Assembly: GCA_964006375.1 (NCBI GenBank)
Contig: OZ023270.1
Coordinates: 69,789,082-69,853,081, forward strand
Length of the DNA: 64,000 bases
Direction of reading: 5' to 3'
Source of the DNA: Tillus elongatus
Taxonomy: Eukaryota; Arthropoda; Insecta; Coleoptera; Cleridae
Shown here piece by piece: positions 28,940 through 42,965 of the stretch. The translations under genes were made by a program, and so were the position numbers. Within the stretch, counting starts at the first letter, position 1, and each line of letters begins with the position of its first letter. Below the pieces are notes generated by a model, which did no database searches, had not been told where the DNA came from, and was given only the letters and a program-made list of their open reading frames with translations.

Positions 28940-29630
28940 CTTGATGTTTGCATATAGGTAATAAAACTGAAAAATTAATTTAGTTCCGTAGGGCTCCCTT
29001 GAAAACATGCTAAAATATCTGTACCAAACGGCGATATTATGCGAAGCTTCGGATGTTAAAATTTGGTTTTTAAGTTTCCTATAAATATGTTGGCTAATAA
29101 AAGAAACAATGAACTACCCATAAGAATGCATTCATTTTGGATATAAATTTTATCAATTCTTTTAAAATAGTTTTGTATTAGACGCATACGACGTAAAAAT
29201 CGATAGATTTATTACTGCCTAAAATTTGAGAGATCAGGAGCGACCAAACAAATTCTCTTCAGACAAAACTAAAAATAACCTTAAAATACCTCTCACTTTA
29301 GTAAACAAGAAATGAAAAAAATCATAAACCAAAGGTCCCAGTTAGACCAGTAGTTAGTTATGTTAACACCTTATCATAAGATAGTAAGGACACTAGTTTT
29401 ACTTATAACAGAATACAATAACATTTTGAAATATTCAGTTAAATTTTTTTTTGTAAACTAGGTAACACAAAATTTAGATAACCTAATAACTCCTTCAAAC
29501 AGTAAATTAGTTTCGTTTGATGTTTGTAGCAGTTTCTAAAAGGAACGCAAATTGAGGTCACCCTTTTTCACAAAAGGCTATGATTGGTTGACACATCGTG
29601 CATTTTCAATACCTATGTCCAAACCCAATT
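28940..29630. other. Intergenic stretch
   Basis: AT-rich, no recognised gene or repeat. Confidence 0.35.
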
Positions 29631-29637
29631 TTAAAAA

Positions 29638-30944
29638 AACTCTGGACGCAGCAAGTGCGTTATGGCAGTGAATTTTTATAAAAATGCTTTGAATAACAAA
29701 TATGTCTTTTTAATGAAAGCAGTCATCAATTTGGTTACCGGTATAACCTATATAGTAGAAACAATGTGCCATATTTTATCAAAATAACTTATTGTTTGAA
29801 AATGTACAAACATTTTCCGACAATAAACTTTAAACGTTGGTTTCCCAGCCAACAAACCTTAGGTTAATAGCAAATCGGGTTATTGAAATTTGAAGCATTT
29901 AATGAAAATTTGTTACCAAAACGCACTTACTGCGCCTTGATTTTTTTTCTTACAAACATATTTCGATAAAAAATGCAATAAAATAAGGCTGTTCGAAAAA
30001 ACAATGTAGGGATCACCAACGACTTATGAGCCAGCCGGTGATTGTCAAAATAATTTTATAAGATGCAGCTCAAGATACCTTATAATTAACTTATACAATT
30101 TTTTCTCGTTTCTTGTATAATAATAATTATATTGAGTTCTGCCGTAGAAACGTGTCACCCTGTATATATGTAAGCAGATCAAAACTGAACGTAAACCCGG
30201 ATATGGATTCCAGGGGGGGGCAGTTTGCGCTCATTTGAAAAAATCTTTTTAAAATTCTAAAGTCGCGGTCTCCTCATTGAGAATTTTTTGTATGAAAATT
30301 AGCTAAAAATTATGTACCTTTAAACCATAAACTTAACTAAAACTACCCCCAAAGCATCAGAGAAAATAACTAACCTGTTTCATATCAGTCCCTTTTGTAA
30401 AACTTCCATCATTTATATGTGTTGATAAAACATAACAAACACTGTTTAGTCCACCCACCAACAATAATAAAGGAATAATTTGCACTTGTATATAAAAATG
30501 TCCCAAATAACACAAATAATTTGCAGCTGAAACTGATAACAATAAACATAACATATAAACAATATCATATTATAGGATAAACGTCAGTTACAGCGTCTAA
30601 CAGACCTGCGCAATAATATCAAATGTTCTGTTACCAGGCAACGACATACTAGATCTCATATAAGCGAGGTTTACCATTGTCAATGAAACTCGGTAACATT
30701 AAAAATAAATGTGTCAAATTTGAATAGCTCAATTTTCTGTAAAGCTAGAAAGCTGAATTTTGGCACATAGTTAGGTTCCAAAGGATTCCAAAGGAATATG
30801 TACACCAAATTTCATCGAAATATCTTTGTAATTTTCTAAGAAAAAAAATTTCCCGGATAACATTGTCCGATTTTCCTGGCTAACGAACTCATCAAAGCTG
30901 AGTTTTATCAAAATCGGTTAATTATTTTTTGAGTTATCGGTTGG

Positions 30945-31036
<92 letters not shown>

Positions 31037-31165
31037 GGAAACTGACCCCGGATATGGGTTCTAGGGGCCCAAATTCGCGCTCATTAAAAAAATTTTTGCA
31101 AAGTCTCACCATCGATACCTCTCTATTAGTGAATTTTTTTTAAATAAAAATTCACTAAAAAAAAT
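29638..31165. repeat. Composite repeat block, paralogue of 17945-19315
   Basis: Same order as the first block: short two-hairpin element (29640-29945), repeat D (29995-30150), linker (30360-30705) and HINE-like copy (30710-31160, minus, (TA)n 30966-31033 preceded by (CA)n). An extra segment of about 200 bp (about 30160-30370), itself a HINE proximal block, is present here only. Confidence 0.8.
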
Positions 31166-31169
31166 TACG

Positions 31170-31450
31170 ATAACTAAGCAAATAGCGTTTATTAATGATT
31201 ACACTGTTTATATATAGTTGAGATAATTAACAAAAAAGAATACAAGTATACAATTTGTATAAATATTAAACTATTTCTATTGCATAAACAAGCAATGGCT
31301 TATTTTTACACATTGTACAATTACAGACAAAATATACTGTATTACCACACTACTATTGTTTCGATAACTTATTTTGGAAACATTTTACAAAATTACGTCT
31401 ATATTTAGATTGAAAGTTTCTAGAGTTTATTTTCATGATTCCTTATGTGT
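31170..31450. other. AT-rich spacer
   Basis: Nothing recognised. Confidence 0.35.
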
Positions 31451-31454
31451 GTTT

Positions 31455-31680
31455 TTTGTGTTACTGTAGACAACATATTTAAAATAACTCCAAAGAAAAA
31501 AGTTCTAGTGGATTGAAATCCAGGCTACGAGCTGGTCATGGTGTTAGATTACTACGGCCTATCTACCTTGGAGAGACTTTTCATCTAAGTCATTTTGCAC
31601 TTGAACAGAGAAATATACCCTGGCACCATCTTGTATAAAACACGTATTCCACACTAAACGTAAAATTTTATCCCAATATG
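31455..31680 (-). pseudogene. Mariner-like transposase remnant
   Basis: The minus strand reads IQDGARVYFSVQVQNDLDEK, matching the QDGAP.YF..V...LD second Asp box. Further on, HHDQLVAWISIH, one stop and NFFLWSYFK match the third catalytic region (SPDL.PL.FFLWGY.K) with decay. About 60 codons, several stops. Confidence 0.55.
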
Positions 31681-31789
31681 GAATTAAGGTTGGAAATGAC
31701 GTTTTATTCCTGCATAAGGATTTTTATTCTGTTACATATGTTTGTTTCTGATGTTGAGTAGACCCCCGGCGAGTTTAGGTAGCTTAGTA

Positions 31790-32385
<596 letters not shown>

Positions 32386-32389
32386 CATC

Positions 32390-33045
32390 AATTTGTAATG
32401 AAATTAAATACAAAATGAGTTCAGGAGCAAACATATTCAGAAAATCTTCAGTCATCACGTATGTAAAATTACTGATAAATGTCGACGAGCTTTTCTTTCT
32501 TTACGTCACGTAGTATTTGACCACTTATACGGAGAGACATAACTAAAACGTAGACAGTTGCCAAAGTTAAACGCATCTTTTGATAGTCTGTTTTTTTGTT
32601 ACACTATTTTCAAAACGACCCTAACAAATGCCATAACAAACGGATATCTAGATATATCAGTATACAAATACGATCAAATTTACATGTAAAAGCAGATGGG
32701 TCTTATCGATAGGAAGATGTGGAATTGTCGAGAGGGTTGTAACACGGAACGATACGACAATGTGCAACAAGCCTAAATTGGAGAGCACAGAACAGCAGGC
32801 ACAACCAATTTCACCTCCGGGGAATCGAATGACTATTTCTTTCAAGCTCCTACCCATCCACCAATTTCCCTTATCAGTTTAAGAGTTTTCCGCTCACTGT
32901 TCAATGTGACTGATTTACACTTTCCAAACAACTTTCGATAAATCTGACACTGAACAATTTGTAAGTGTCAAGATCTATAGTAAGAGGGAGAGTAACTTAT
33001 AATAATTATTATTTTAGGAAAGCATACAATTATAAATTGATATAT
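32390..33045. other. Intergenic stretch
   Basis: No recognised gene. A 66-codon minus ORF lacks domain evidence. Confidence 0.35.
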
Positions 33046-33049
33046 ATTT

Positions 33050-33182
33050 TTTAGTGAATTTTTATTTTAAAAAAATCACTAATAGAGAGGTATCGATGGT
33101 GGGCCTTTGCAAAAAAATTTTCAAATGAACACGGACTAGGACCCCTAGAACCCATATACGGGGTCAGCTTCAATTTTTATAT

Positions 33183-33274
<92 letters not shown>

Positions 33275-33712
33275 CCGCTTTCGATGAGACTCGGCAAGTG
33301 CCTTTCTTTTATTAATGGCTTGAACGAGTTCGTTAGCTAGGAAAATTGGACAATGTTTTCCCGGAATTTTTTTAGTTTTCTTTCGAAAAAAATTTTTCTC
33401 CAATAATTACAGAGCTATTTTAATGAAACGTTCCGGATATATTGTGTTCAGTAGGCCCAAAATTCATTTTTCTAAGTTCACAGAAACCTGAGTTATTCAA
33501 ATCTTAAGTTTTTTTTACAAAAAAATTTTTCTCCAAAAATTACAAAGTTATTATATTGAATTTTGGTGAATATATTTCCTTGGCAAAGGTCTTATTACAT
33601 ACCAAAATTTAACTTTCTAAGTTTATAGAAAGTTGAGTTATTCAAATTTGAAGCATTTAATAAACATTCACTACCATAACGCACTTGCTGCGCCCCGAAC
33701 TTTTTTAAATAT
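33050..33712 (+). repeat. Complete HINE-like element (reference copy)
   Basis: 5' end tttttagtgaatttttatt with the hairpin partner 'aaatcactaatagag', proximal block, (TA)n 33186-33269, distal block with a duplicated sub-block, subterminal inverted repeat 'aacattcactaccat', 3' hairpin acgcacttgctgcgcc and T run. 663 bp. Confidence 0.85.
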
Positions 33713-33794
33713 CATTTGAATATAAAGTGCTATTAGTAATATTGGTTGGCCGTACACATTGCAAAGGTAGGGTCCGTTGAAAAAGTAATGTATT

Positions 33795-33990
33795 TAAAAA
33801 AGTCTAGACGCCGCATATTGGAAGTGAATTTTCATAAAAAAATTTGTTGTTAGCAAATATGTCTCTCTAATCCAAGCAGGCATTAATATGGTTACCTGTA
33901 TAGCCTATATAGTCGAAACGATGTACCATATTTTACCAAAATAACTTATTGTTTGAAAATGTACAAAAATTTTCCGAAAATAAACTTAAA
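33795..33990. repeat. Fragment of the short two-hairpin element
   Basis: 'gtctagacgccgcatattgg' and the following 180 bp match the left part of 29640-29945, truncated on the right. Confidence 0.6.
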
Positions 33991-34332
33991 ATTTTGTGTT
34001 TAAATCTTGGTCTGGGGCATTGCATAGGCGTCACAGTAATTTAGAGAAATGCAAGGTTATGCTGATATGCTGTCGGGCGTTATCAGGCGATGACGCCATC
34101 GCAATGAGCTCTGATTTCACATTTGTAACCGAACGCAGCGTGTTGTCAGCTCGGACACTGTCAATTAATAATTTTAATTATGTTGTCTGCTAAAAAACTT
34201 GTTTTCTGTAAGTTTTCTTAGGAAAAATTCACTAATGGACAGAACTTGACTTTTGAAATTTGAATTTTTTTTCAAAAAAGTGCGAACTAGGACCCCTACC
34301 AGAGTTCAGTTTCAATATTTATATGTTTATAT

Positions 34333-34561
<229 letters not shown>

Positions 34562-34637
34562 CTATAAAATGATTTATAACACGGCATTTCTGTACTATAC
34601 AAGGAGAAGGGTTAAGGGCAAAGCCGCAAAGAGACAA

Positions 34638-34682
34638 CCGCATACACATGTTTCAAGCTTATTAGCCATCATCAGTACGGTA
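34638..34682 (-). ncRNA. Type I hammerhead ribozyme-like motif, family A
   Basis: Minus strand: stem I TACCGTA pairing with TGCGGT after the cleavage point, CTGATGA (34669-34675), stem II GGCT/AGCT with loop AATA, GAAA, 2-bp stem III (A-U, C-G) with loop ATGT, cleavage after A. There is one extra U after CUGAUGA. Confidence 0.7.
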
Positions 34683-35013
34683 TAGCCAGGTAAAGATGGG
34701 AACACTCTGGATGAAGATGCAAAAATACAATAAGCTTGAAACACGTGTATGCGGTTGTCTCCTTGCGTCTTTGCCCTTAACCCTTCTCCTTGTATAGTAC
34801 AGAAATGCCGTGTTATAAATCCTTTTATAGTTAGTATAACTTCCTGCGCTCCAGATGCTCACGCAGGTGATTTCTTTGCCCTCGTAGCTTTTTTGGTTGT
34901 TTCCCTCGGATTGCGGGTCTTACAAATGTTGCTGAAAATGTGCATTGGTTGCCTGTTGTGACTCCGTGTATTTTTGCATCTTCATCCAGAGTGTTCCCAT
35001 CTTCACCTGGCTA

Positions 35014-35059
35014 TACCGTACTGATGATGGCTCATAAGCTTGAAACACGTGTATGCGGT
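35014..35059 (+). ncRNA. Type I hammerhead ribozyme-like motif, family A
   Basis: Stem I TACCGTA (35014-35020) pairs with TGCGGT (35054-35059). Core CTGATGA at 35021-35027, stem II GGCT/AGCT with loop CATA, GAAA at 35042-35045, stem III A-C/G-U around loop ACGT, cleavage after A35053. Confidence 0.75.
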
Positions 35060-35092
35060 TGTCTCCTTGCGGCTTTGCCCTTAACCCTTCTC

Positions 35093-35191
<99 letters not shown>

Positions 35192-35367
35192 GTATGTATT
35201 AATGTAACACAGCGATAACTCCAAAATAATGGGCCGATGTTGATAAAATCTGGCATGTACCTTCCTTTTGTAAGTGGCTTGGACAAGTTCGTTAGGTAGG
35301 AAAATCTAACTCGCTTTTCGGGGGAAAATTTGGGTTTCCTTTCGGATTTTTTTTTATCTCCAACAAT

Positions 35368-35659
35368 AAAAAGTGCGTTATGGTAGTGAATTTTCATAGA
35401 AATGATCTGGCACTAAATATTTCTTCATATCTTTTTTTTCTTTTAACATAGAAATATAAATTTTGGTGTATAGTGTCTTTTTAATATCGCAAAATTACGT
35501 TGGTTACCATAGCTTTTCTATTTTTTGAGATAAAAATTTGTTCCAAAAGAAAACCCAAATTGTTCTCGGAAAATCAGGCTCGATTTTTCTGGGTAACGAA
35601 GTTATCCAAACCACTTACATAAGGAAGGTACGTGCTAAAATTGATCAAAATCGGTCCAC

Positions 35660-35739
<80 letters not shown>

Positions 35740-35870
35740 ATTTAAAAATTGAAACTGACTCCGGATATGGGTTATAGGTGCCATAGATCGCGCTCATTTG
35801 AAGAATTTTTTTCAAAATCCAAAAGTCGGTACCTCCTCATTAGTGAATTTTTTCTTAGAAAATTAACTAA
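35368..35870 (-). repeat. HINE-like element, tail-to-tail with the previous one
   Basis: Begins inside the 3' hairpin (aagtgcgttatggtag on plus), distal block, (TA)n 35664-35736, proximal block and 5' hairpin ending at 35870. Confidence 0.8.
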
Positions 35871-35871
35871 A

Positions 35872-36030
35872 AGCTATGGTAATTAAATTTGGTACATAAG
35901 TTTATGACATTAAAGGGAAACTATATACCAAAATTTAGATTGCTACGTTAAGGAAAAAAAAGTTATAAAAATTATTTGGTGCCAGATCATTTCTATGAAA
36001 ATTCACTACCATAACGCACTTGCTGTGTCC
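35872..36030 (+). repeat. HINE-like 3' fragment
   Basis: Distal block end, subterminal repeat 'gaaaattcactaccat' and 3' hairpin (one base changed: gctgtgtcc), T run to 36030. Confidence 0.75.
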
Positions 36031-36334
36031 AGACTTTTTTTCATCTAAGAAACAAATATCTTAGTACCTGTTGAATCGTTACCATTTTCTCTAAATATAT
36101 TTTTTATTTTTAGGTCGAGTGCTTCTTCCAAACATCCTAGTAGGGTAAGTTCTTTAGTTTCAGCACAGTAAATTGATTTATAAATTTGAAGGCATTTAAT
36201 GATTTTTTTTTTGTTTTTTGCCTTTTATTTAAAGTTTTAATATTTGTCACTCAAAAAAAATGGTTACAGATAAGAGGATTTATATAATTCCATTGCAGCT
36301 TCTTAGGTGAAACAAAATGTTCACATCTATAAAT
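36031..36334. other. Intergenic spacer
   Basis: Nothing recognised. Confidence 0.35.
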
Positions 36335-36344
36335 ATGACGCATG

Positions 36345-36728
36345 AAGAGCCTCGGTGGTCCAGTGGTAAGAACGGGTCCCTCTGATCCTCGGGGTACTGG
36401 GTTCGATTCCCAGGGTGCCCATTTCACTTTTTTAGTCCGTACTGCAAAATTAACATCACCCGAGGTCGTTGTCTTGTCTTTGAGCAAGTTGACTGTCTGC
36501 ACGTTCCGTCCTTCGAAGGGGGCGAAAATCCGTCGGTCCCGTATCAATTTGATGTTGGGTAGGTAAAGATCCCTACCCTCCTTACAGAAATACAGAGGTT
36601 CTCCAAAATTCCCATGATAGTGAGATGAAACTGCTCCTTAGCGTCGGCGATTGGGCATAGTCGCGGAAATAGATCGTCGATGTAGAAACAAAACACACAC
36701 TCACGCACATACACATTCACAAACATAA
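36345..36728 (+). mobile_element. SINE-1 copy with 10-bp target-site duplication
   Basis: A box 'tggtccagtggtaag' (36357-36371), B box 'gggttcgattccc' (36399-36411), body and 3' end with a CA-rich tail. Flanking atgacgcatg at 36335-36344 and 36729-36738. This copy has the best-preserved tRNA-like head. Confidence 0.9.
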
Positions 36729-36739
36729 ATGACGCATGC

Positions 36740-37370
36740 AAATGTTTAAAAAAAAATGCAATTATTTTAAATTGACATTAACACTCGAAAAATGCAAATA
36801 ACTAGAAAGTTAAAAACATCCCTTCAGAATATTGGTCCATTTAACGCGCGTAAATTACCCAACAATTACTAACTGGTGGATGAAAAATCGTAAACGCGAT
36901 CTACCTGTGCGTTACAGATAATCAATACATAATTGTAGCAAGAGTGCGTACTAGACGTTCGGTGTTTTTCTCTCGTTGCATGATGCATTTCACAAGGGCC
37001 TACTATGATCCAATCGGTCAAAGTCAGCGATTGTCGACAGCAAATGATAGATGAATGTAATTAAATAAGTGACCAATCATAATCTCGCTTTATTCCTGAT
37101 ACCGGCACCACTTCCATCAAAGTCACCTTGCCCTCTATATTGTATATAATATATGTAATATACACAAACATATTAACAATATACAAGGCCTAATTAAACA
37201 TATTTAGGCGATAAAACTGAAGACGGTAACTTTTCCCGTCAAAACAATATTTCTACCAGCGCAGCGTTCTAGAATGTTTAGTGATAATAATAAGGCTGTT
37301 GGGATTTCAAGATAGTCTATAAGGCCAACGCTACCATAGATCTTTAACTGACAGGTTGCTTGTACTTTAA
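36740..37370. other. Intergenic stretch
   Basis: No recognised gene or repeat. Confidence 0.35.
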
Positions 37371-37376
37371 TACATC

Positions 37377-37668
<292 letters not shown>

Positions 37669-37775
37669 AAAAGCTGTTTACCTAACGTATTTACAAAAAT
37701 ACATTTAAAAAATAAATAAATAACTAAAAACAAAATATTAAGTTACTAAGCTCACTTGCTTGATAAGTCCTTGTT

Positions 37776-38073
<298 letters not shown>

Positions 38074-38091
38074 CAAAGCCGCAAAGAACAA

Positions 38092-38136
38092 CCGCAAACA
38101 CGTGTTTCGGGCTTATTAGCCATCATCAGTACGGTA
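38092..38136 (-). ncRNA. Hammerhead ribozyme-like motif, family A array unit 1
   Basis: CTGATGA at 38123-38129 and GAAA at 38105-38108 on the minus strand. Stem I TACCGTA/TGCGGT, stem II GGCT/AGCC with loop AATA, stem III loop ACGT, cleavage after U. Confidence 0.75.
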
Positions 38137-38398
38137 TAGCCAGGTGAAGATGGGAACACTCTGGATGAAGATGCAAAGATACACGGAGTCACAACAGGCA
38201 ACCAGTGCACAATTGCAGCAACATTTGGAAGACACTCAATCCGAGGGAAACAACCAAAATAGCTACGGAGGCAAAGAAATCACCTGCGTGAGGATTCGGA
38301 GCCCAAGGGAGTTATATTAACTATAACAGGATTGATAACACGGCATTTATGTACTATACATGGAGAAAAGGTTTAAGGGCAAAGCCGCAAAGAGACAA

Positions 38399-38443
38399 CC
38401 GCAAACACGTGTTTCAGGCTTATTAGCCATCATCAGTACGGTA
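38399..38443 (-). ncRNA. Hammerhead ribozyme-like motif, family A array unit 2
   Basis: CTGATGA at 38430-38436 on the minus strand, with the same stems as unit 1. Distance to the unit 1 motif is 307 bp, one monomer. Confidence 0.75.
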
Positions 38444-38705
38444 TAGCCAGGTGAAGATGGGAACACTCTGGATGAAGATGCAAAGATACACGGAGTCACA
38501 ACAGGCAACCAGTGCACAATTGAAGCAACATTTGTAAGACCCTCAATCGGAGGGAAACAACCAAAATAGCTACGGATGCAAGGAAATCACCTGCGTGAGG
38601 ATCCGGAGCACAAGGGAGTTATATTAACTATAACAGGATTGATAACACGGCATTTCTGTACTATACAAGGAGAAAAGGTTTAAGGGCAAAGCCGCAAAGA
38701 GACAA

Positions 38706-38758
38706 CGGCAAACACGTGTTTCAGGCTTATAGGCTTATTAGCCATCATCAGTACGGTA
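38706..38758 (-). ncRNA. Hammerhead ribozyme-like motif, family A array unit 3
   Basis: CTGATGA at 38745-38751. Stem II is lengthened by the 8-base duplication, and one stem I base is changed (TGCCG), which weakens stem I. Confidence 0.6.
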
Positions 38759-39020
38759 TAGCCAGGTGAAAATGGGATCACTTTGGATGAAGATGCAAAG
38801 ATACACGGAGTCACAACAGGCAACCAGTGCACACTTGCAGCAACATTTGGAAGACCCTCAATCCGAGGGAAACAACCAAAATAGCTACGGAGGCAAAGAA
38901 ATCACCTGCGTGAGGATCCGGAGCCCAAGGGAGTTATATTAACTATAACAGGATTGATAACACGGCATTTCTGTACTATACAAGGAGAAAAGGTTTAAGG
39001 GCAAAGCCGCAAAGAGACAA

Positions 39021-39073
39021 CCGCAAACACGTGTTTCAGGCTTATAGGCTTATTAGCCATCATCAGTACGGTA
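39021..39073 (-). ncRNA. Hammerhead ribozyme-like motif, family A array unit 4
   Basis: CTGATGA at 39060-39066, stem I intact, stem II lengthened as in unit 3. Confidence 0.65.
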
Positions 39074-39122
39074 TAGCCAGGTGAAGATGGGAACACTCTG
39101 GATGAAGATGCAAAGATACATA

Positions 39123-39123
<1 letters not shown>

Positions 39124-39184
<61 letters not shown>

Positions 39185-39189
39185 TATAC

Positions 39190-39280
<91 letters not shown>

Positions 39281-39295
39281 TAGATAGATATTAGC
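39124..39295. repeat. (TA)n with ATAC/GATA interruptions
   Basis: TA tract with several TATG/CATA interruptions and a short GATA run at its right end. It closes the family A array. Confidence 0.9.
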
Positions 39296-39441
39296 GTAAA
39301 ACACTCCACACAATAACCACTGCCACACATTTTCACTGGCTTTGTTACCTTTAAAATCAGTAGACATGTTTGCACAATTATCTTCACTCAACGTAATAAT
39401 TTGTTACGCATTCCCAATTTCTGTCCGCCGTGTTGCATTTT

Positions 39442-40860
39442 TTAATCATAAGTATCCACGTCATTTAAATTACAGATTTCACGCAAATTGTTTTGGGTAA
39501 TTCCATGCCGAAAAATTTTGTCATTAGTGGGATAGGTGTCATTTATCATCTTGTATGTTGCTGACCTCCAGTCTCTTGGCAAAATGTCGTTGTCGAATAT
39601 TTTCCAAATTTTATTCGTAGCAATATTTGGATACTTTAGCTGAGTACTTGCTGTTATTTTCCTTTCGTCTATAAACATGTGATACAGCTATTCAGTATTT
39701 ATAATCAAATTTTGTTGCAGATGAAGCATTTGAAACTTACATATTATTTTTTTGTATGCCTTCAGCGAATGTGACACTTTTGGGTTGGCCGCAAATATAA
39801 TATTAAGGCTGGATTTTTACCTAACTTTTCTCGGCATTGGGAGACCACTAAGAAGACTGTGTTTTTATAAATAAGGCCATGGCTTTATGTTCTATACTTA
39901 TGAGACTAAGACCTCCTTTATCTCGAATATGCATTCGATATTCAGTTTATGTCAGACGATATCTGTCAGCACCAGCCAAGATGCTATTTAGCTGTTCAGC
40001 CATATCTGTTTTTACGCCCGCGTTTAATACAGACCATACTGGTCTAATCGGATTCAACATATGGCTATACGGACTTGTAAAAGTATGTTATGGTCCAATT
40101 AGTCCCCTGCAAAAACTTTTTCAATACTGGAGTGGCATCAACGACTAACGCAACTTTGGTACATGTTTATCGTTATTCTTAACCGCTGCCTCACAAATCT
40201 GTTCGCTTTCGGCTTCTTGAAGGAACGCCTTCCAAGTTCGGAATGAATCATCCCTGTGGCTCCAATTCATCCTATCAGGTGAACATTCACTCCCCTGTAC
40301 CATGCAGATGTACTTGTTTAGCGGCTTCTTTTTTTTAAACGGCCCTTGGTTTTCAATATAAACAAATTAAAGTTCGTTTAGTCCATGTATATCATAGGTG
40401 TATTTTGTGGCCGAACTTTCCAGCGTAATTTCGCCTGCTTCTTTCTACTCCAAAATTAGTTCAATTTTTAGGTTCTCTTCAAACACTAAACATAAACCCT
40501 TCCAGATGCAGTCGAACGCGTTAATTAAAAACATTGGTTGAAGTAACTTCTCGTATTTTTTGACTCAGTTCTTCAAGAATAAGTTTAGGATTTTCTTCTA
40601 TCTGCGATAAATTGACGATGTTAGGAGGTTATTTTAACTCTACGTTTACCTCTTCGCTGCTTATCTGGGAGCTCTTGAGAGTTAACCCATCGATAAGCAG
40701 TCTTTTTGGCACATTCAGTACATTTGCTTTATTACGCCAGTCACCATTAGCGGTATATGCGGCGCCAATCTGACCCTTCAAATTTGCAGCAGCAACATTC
40801 CTCATATACGAAATCTTAGATGAATATACTACTACAAAATCGTAATTAAATTTTTACATT
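39442..40860 (-). pseudogene. Degenerate non-LTR retrotransposon RT C-terminal region
   Basis: On the minus strand, MAEQLNSILAGADRYRL is followed by RDKGGLSLISIEHKAMALFIK, matching the 'kGGLgLi.le.k..Alf.K' segment after RT in several non-LTR groups. Closer to 39442 comes DWRSATYKMINDTYPTNDKIFRHGIT, matching the W...n...Pt...l...gi segment that precedes the terminal zinc motif. Multiple stops. Upstream limits are uncertain and the clade is not assignable by eye. Confidence 0.55.
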
Positions 40861-41094
40861 TAACAGGCTGTATCTCTTTCATTTTTTAATTTTGGGCGAA
40901 GGTAAGTCGAAATATTGTGATGTCATGATTATATTGCTGCGCGGTATACTATTGCTTTTAAGATCTCTATATAGAATAGCATGTTCAGTACGGGTTTGAT
41001 ATAAAACTGGTGCTGATTTCGTTTACCTAAAATCCATTTCATTATTTTTGATTTTTTAGCGTTTGTAGAGCGCAGTTGATTTTTTAAATAACTA

Positions 41095-42665
41095 TTATCG
41101 ATCCTATTGATTTGTGATATCCTTCTTACTACAAATCCTGAATGCTATAAAATATCAGTCACCGCCCCCCTCGGTCGCTCAGACCATGGCATGGTCACCG
41201 CTTCCTGCGCAATGCAACCCGAGGTCACACAGACATCACACCCACGTATCGTTTGGCACTACAACTCCGCGAACTGGGACGAAATGCGAGGTTACTTTTC
41301 CTCATTTCCATGAGCGTCTGTCTGCTTGTCTCATCCTGACCCCTTAGATATCTCACAAAACGTCACCGAAATTATCCAAACTGGTATGGAATTATTTATC
41401 TCATGTACACAGAAAACCTCTTCAGCCACTCAAAAGCCCTGGTTCTCTAAATCTTGTGACAAGGCCAGACTTGAAAAGGTCTAAGCTCACAAAACACGTC
41501 TACACAATCCCAGTCAGGAAAACCGTCAAGCATTTAACGACGCAAGAAACCGCTATGTCTGATTTCTTTCTGAGGCAAAAAACTCGTTTAATAACCACAT
41601 CAAAAACAAAGTCGTCTTAAGCTCTAAGGGCAGCAAACCCTTTTGGACTCTTGCTAAATCTATTGGGAATATTTTCTGCCAGAGCACGTTCCCACCTCTT
41701 GTCTCAGGGGATGAAATTGTTTCTACCGCCCTGAGCAAGGCTGAACTTTTTGCCTCGTTGTTCGCCGGCAATTCTACTCTCAACCCACCTCCAAATGTTC
41801 AACCACCAACAATCCCCAATGTCGCGCATAAAATGACGGACATCATTTTCAAAACTAAAAAGATACGAAAGATGCCCCCTTCTCTTAATACCAGGAAAGC
41901 CTATGGCCTTGACGAGATCCCAGCAATTGTTCTCAAAAAATGTGCACCAGAACTTGCTCCTGTCCTGACTCGTCTGTTTCAGACATCTTGCAATAGAGGC
42001 ATAATCCCTAGTAACTGGAAAACTGCTCGAGTACAACCCGCCCCCAAGAAAGGATCCAAAGCGCTTCCTAGGCCTATTTCTCTCCTTTCAGTCATCTCTA
42101 AAATGATGGAAAATATATAAACACCGAAGTACTAAAATTTCTTGAAAACACAGTCTAATCCACGACAGGCAGTACAGATTCCGTCAGCGCAGATCAACTG
42201 CCGACCTCCTTTCCTTTGTCACCCATTCTTGGAACAAGTCTATGGAACTACACGGCGAATCCCAGATTGTCGCTTTAGACATATCCAAAGCCTTTGACCA
42301 GGTCTGGCACGTAGCGCTGCTTAATAAACTACCGGCCTATGGCCTACCACCAAAACTATGTACCTGGACAGCAAACTTCGTCTCCAACCGGAGCATTTCT
42401 GTTGTTGTGGATGGCCATTCCTCTAAACTATATCCAATTAATGCAGAAGTTCCTCAAGGTTCAGCTTTAGCCCCTACTCTGTTTCTTCTCCACATCAATG
42501 ACCTCCTTTCTAGCACATCCAACCCAGTTAACCCATATTTTCCTTCTCCTCTGAACCTCCAAACCTTCAAGTCTAGAATTAACAAGTTGCCTCTTTTCTC
42601 CTCATCGACACCCACGGTACGATAGTATTTAGGCTGTAAGCCCGCGTGGTGTGTTGTTGAAATAA
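41095..42665 (+). mobile_element. Non-LTR retrotransposon copy 2, 5'-truncated with internal deletion
   Basis: Begins in the endonuclease domain and ends in the same 3' UTR and A-rich tail as copy 1. Compared with copy 1, about 770 bp (10502-11270 of copy 1) are missing, joined near 42530. Confidence 0.85.
41098..42625 (+). pseudogene. Endonuclease end and RT remnant of copy 2
   Basis: LICDILLTTNPECYKISV...PLGRSDHGMVTAS matches the end of the AP-endonuclease-like domain, with the conserved SDH catalytic motif (near 41176-41185). The RT part (QIVALDISKAFDQVWH, EVPQGSALAPTLFLLHIND) follows after frame changes near 41400 and 42070-42150. The deletion removes the YADD box and everything up to the last 20 or so codons (FKSRINKLPLFSSSTPTVR), so the product would have no catalytic site. 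It supplies the endonuclease end that copy 1 lacks. Confidence 0.85.
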
Positions 42666-42735
42666 AAAATAAAAAAAGATGCATGTCAATATTTTTTGTT
42701 TTAAAGCAAATATCATAATATAGTTGATCCGCGTA

Positions 42736-42949
42736 AGCGCCTCCGTGGCCGTGCGGGAAAGTCGATTTAGACTTTCCAATACGGACTCGGGGGGTCGACG
42801 GTTCGAGCCTCACCTGCGGCGGATGATTTTTCAAATCACTGTCGTCGTTGAGATCGAGCTCAAGGTGGCGGGTAGGTTAGTTTAGATGAGCAAAAAGGGT
42901 CAGCAATGGCCTAATTGCCAGTAAGCATCTTACCTTTACCTTTTTTACC
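42736..42949 (+). mobile_element. tRNA-derived SINE (SINE-2), about 214 bp, with 15-bp TSD
   Basis: Head with A box 'tccgtggccgtgcggg' and B box 'ggttcgagcct' (42799-42809), body with 'gatcgagctcaaggtggcgg', and a TACCTTT-type tail. Perfect flanking repeat tagttgatccgcgta at 42721-42735 and 42950-42964. Looks young. Confidence 0.9.
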
Positions 42950-42965
42950 TAGTTGATCCGCGTAG

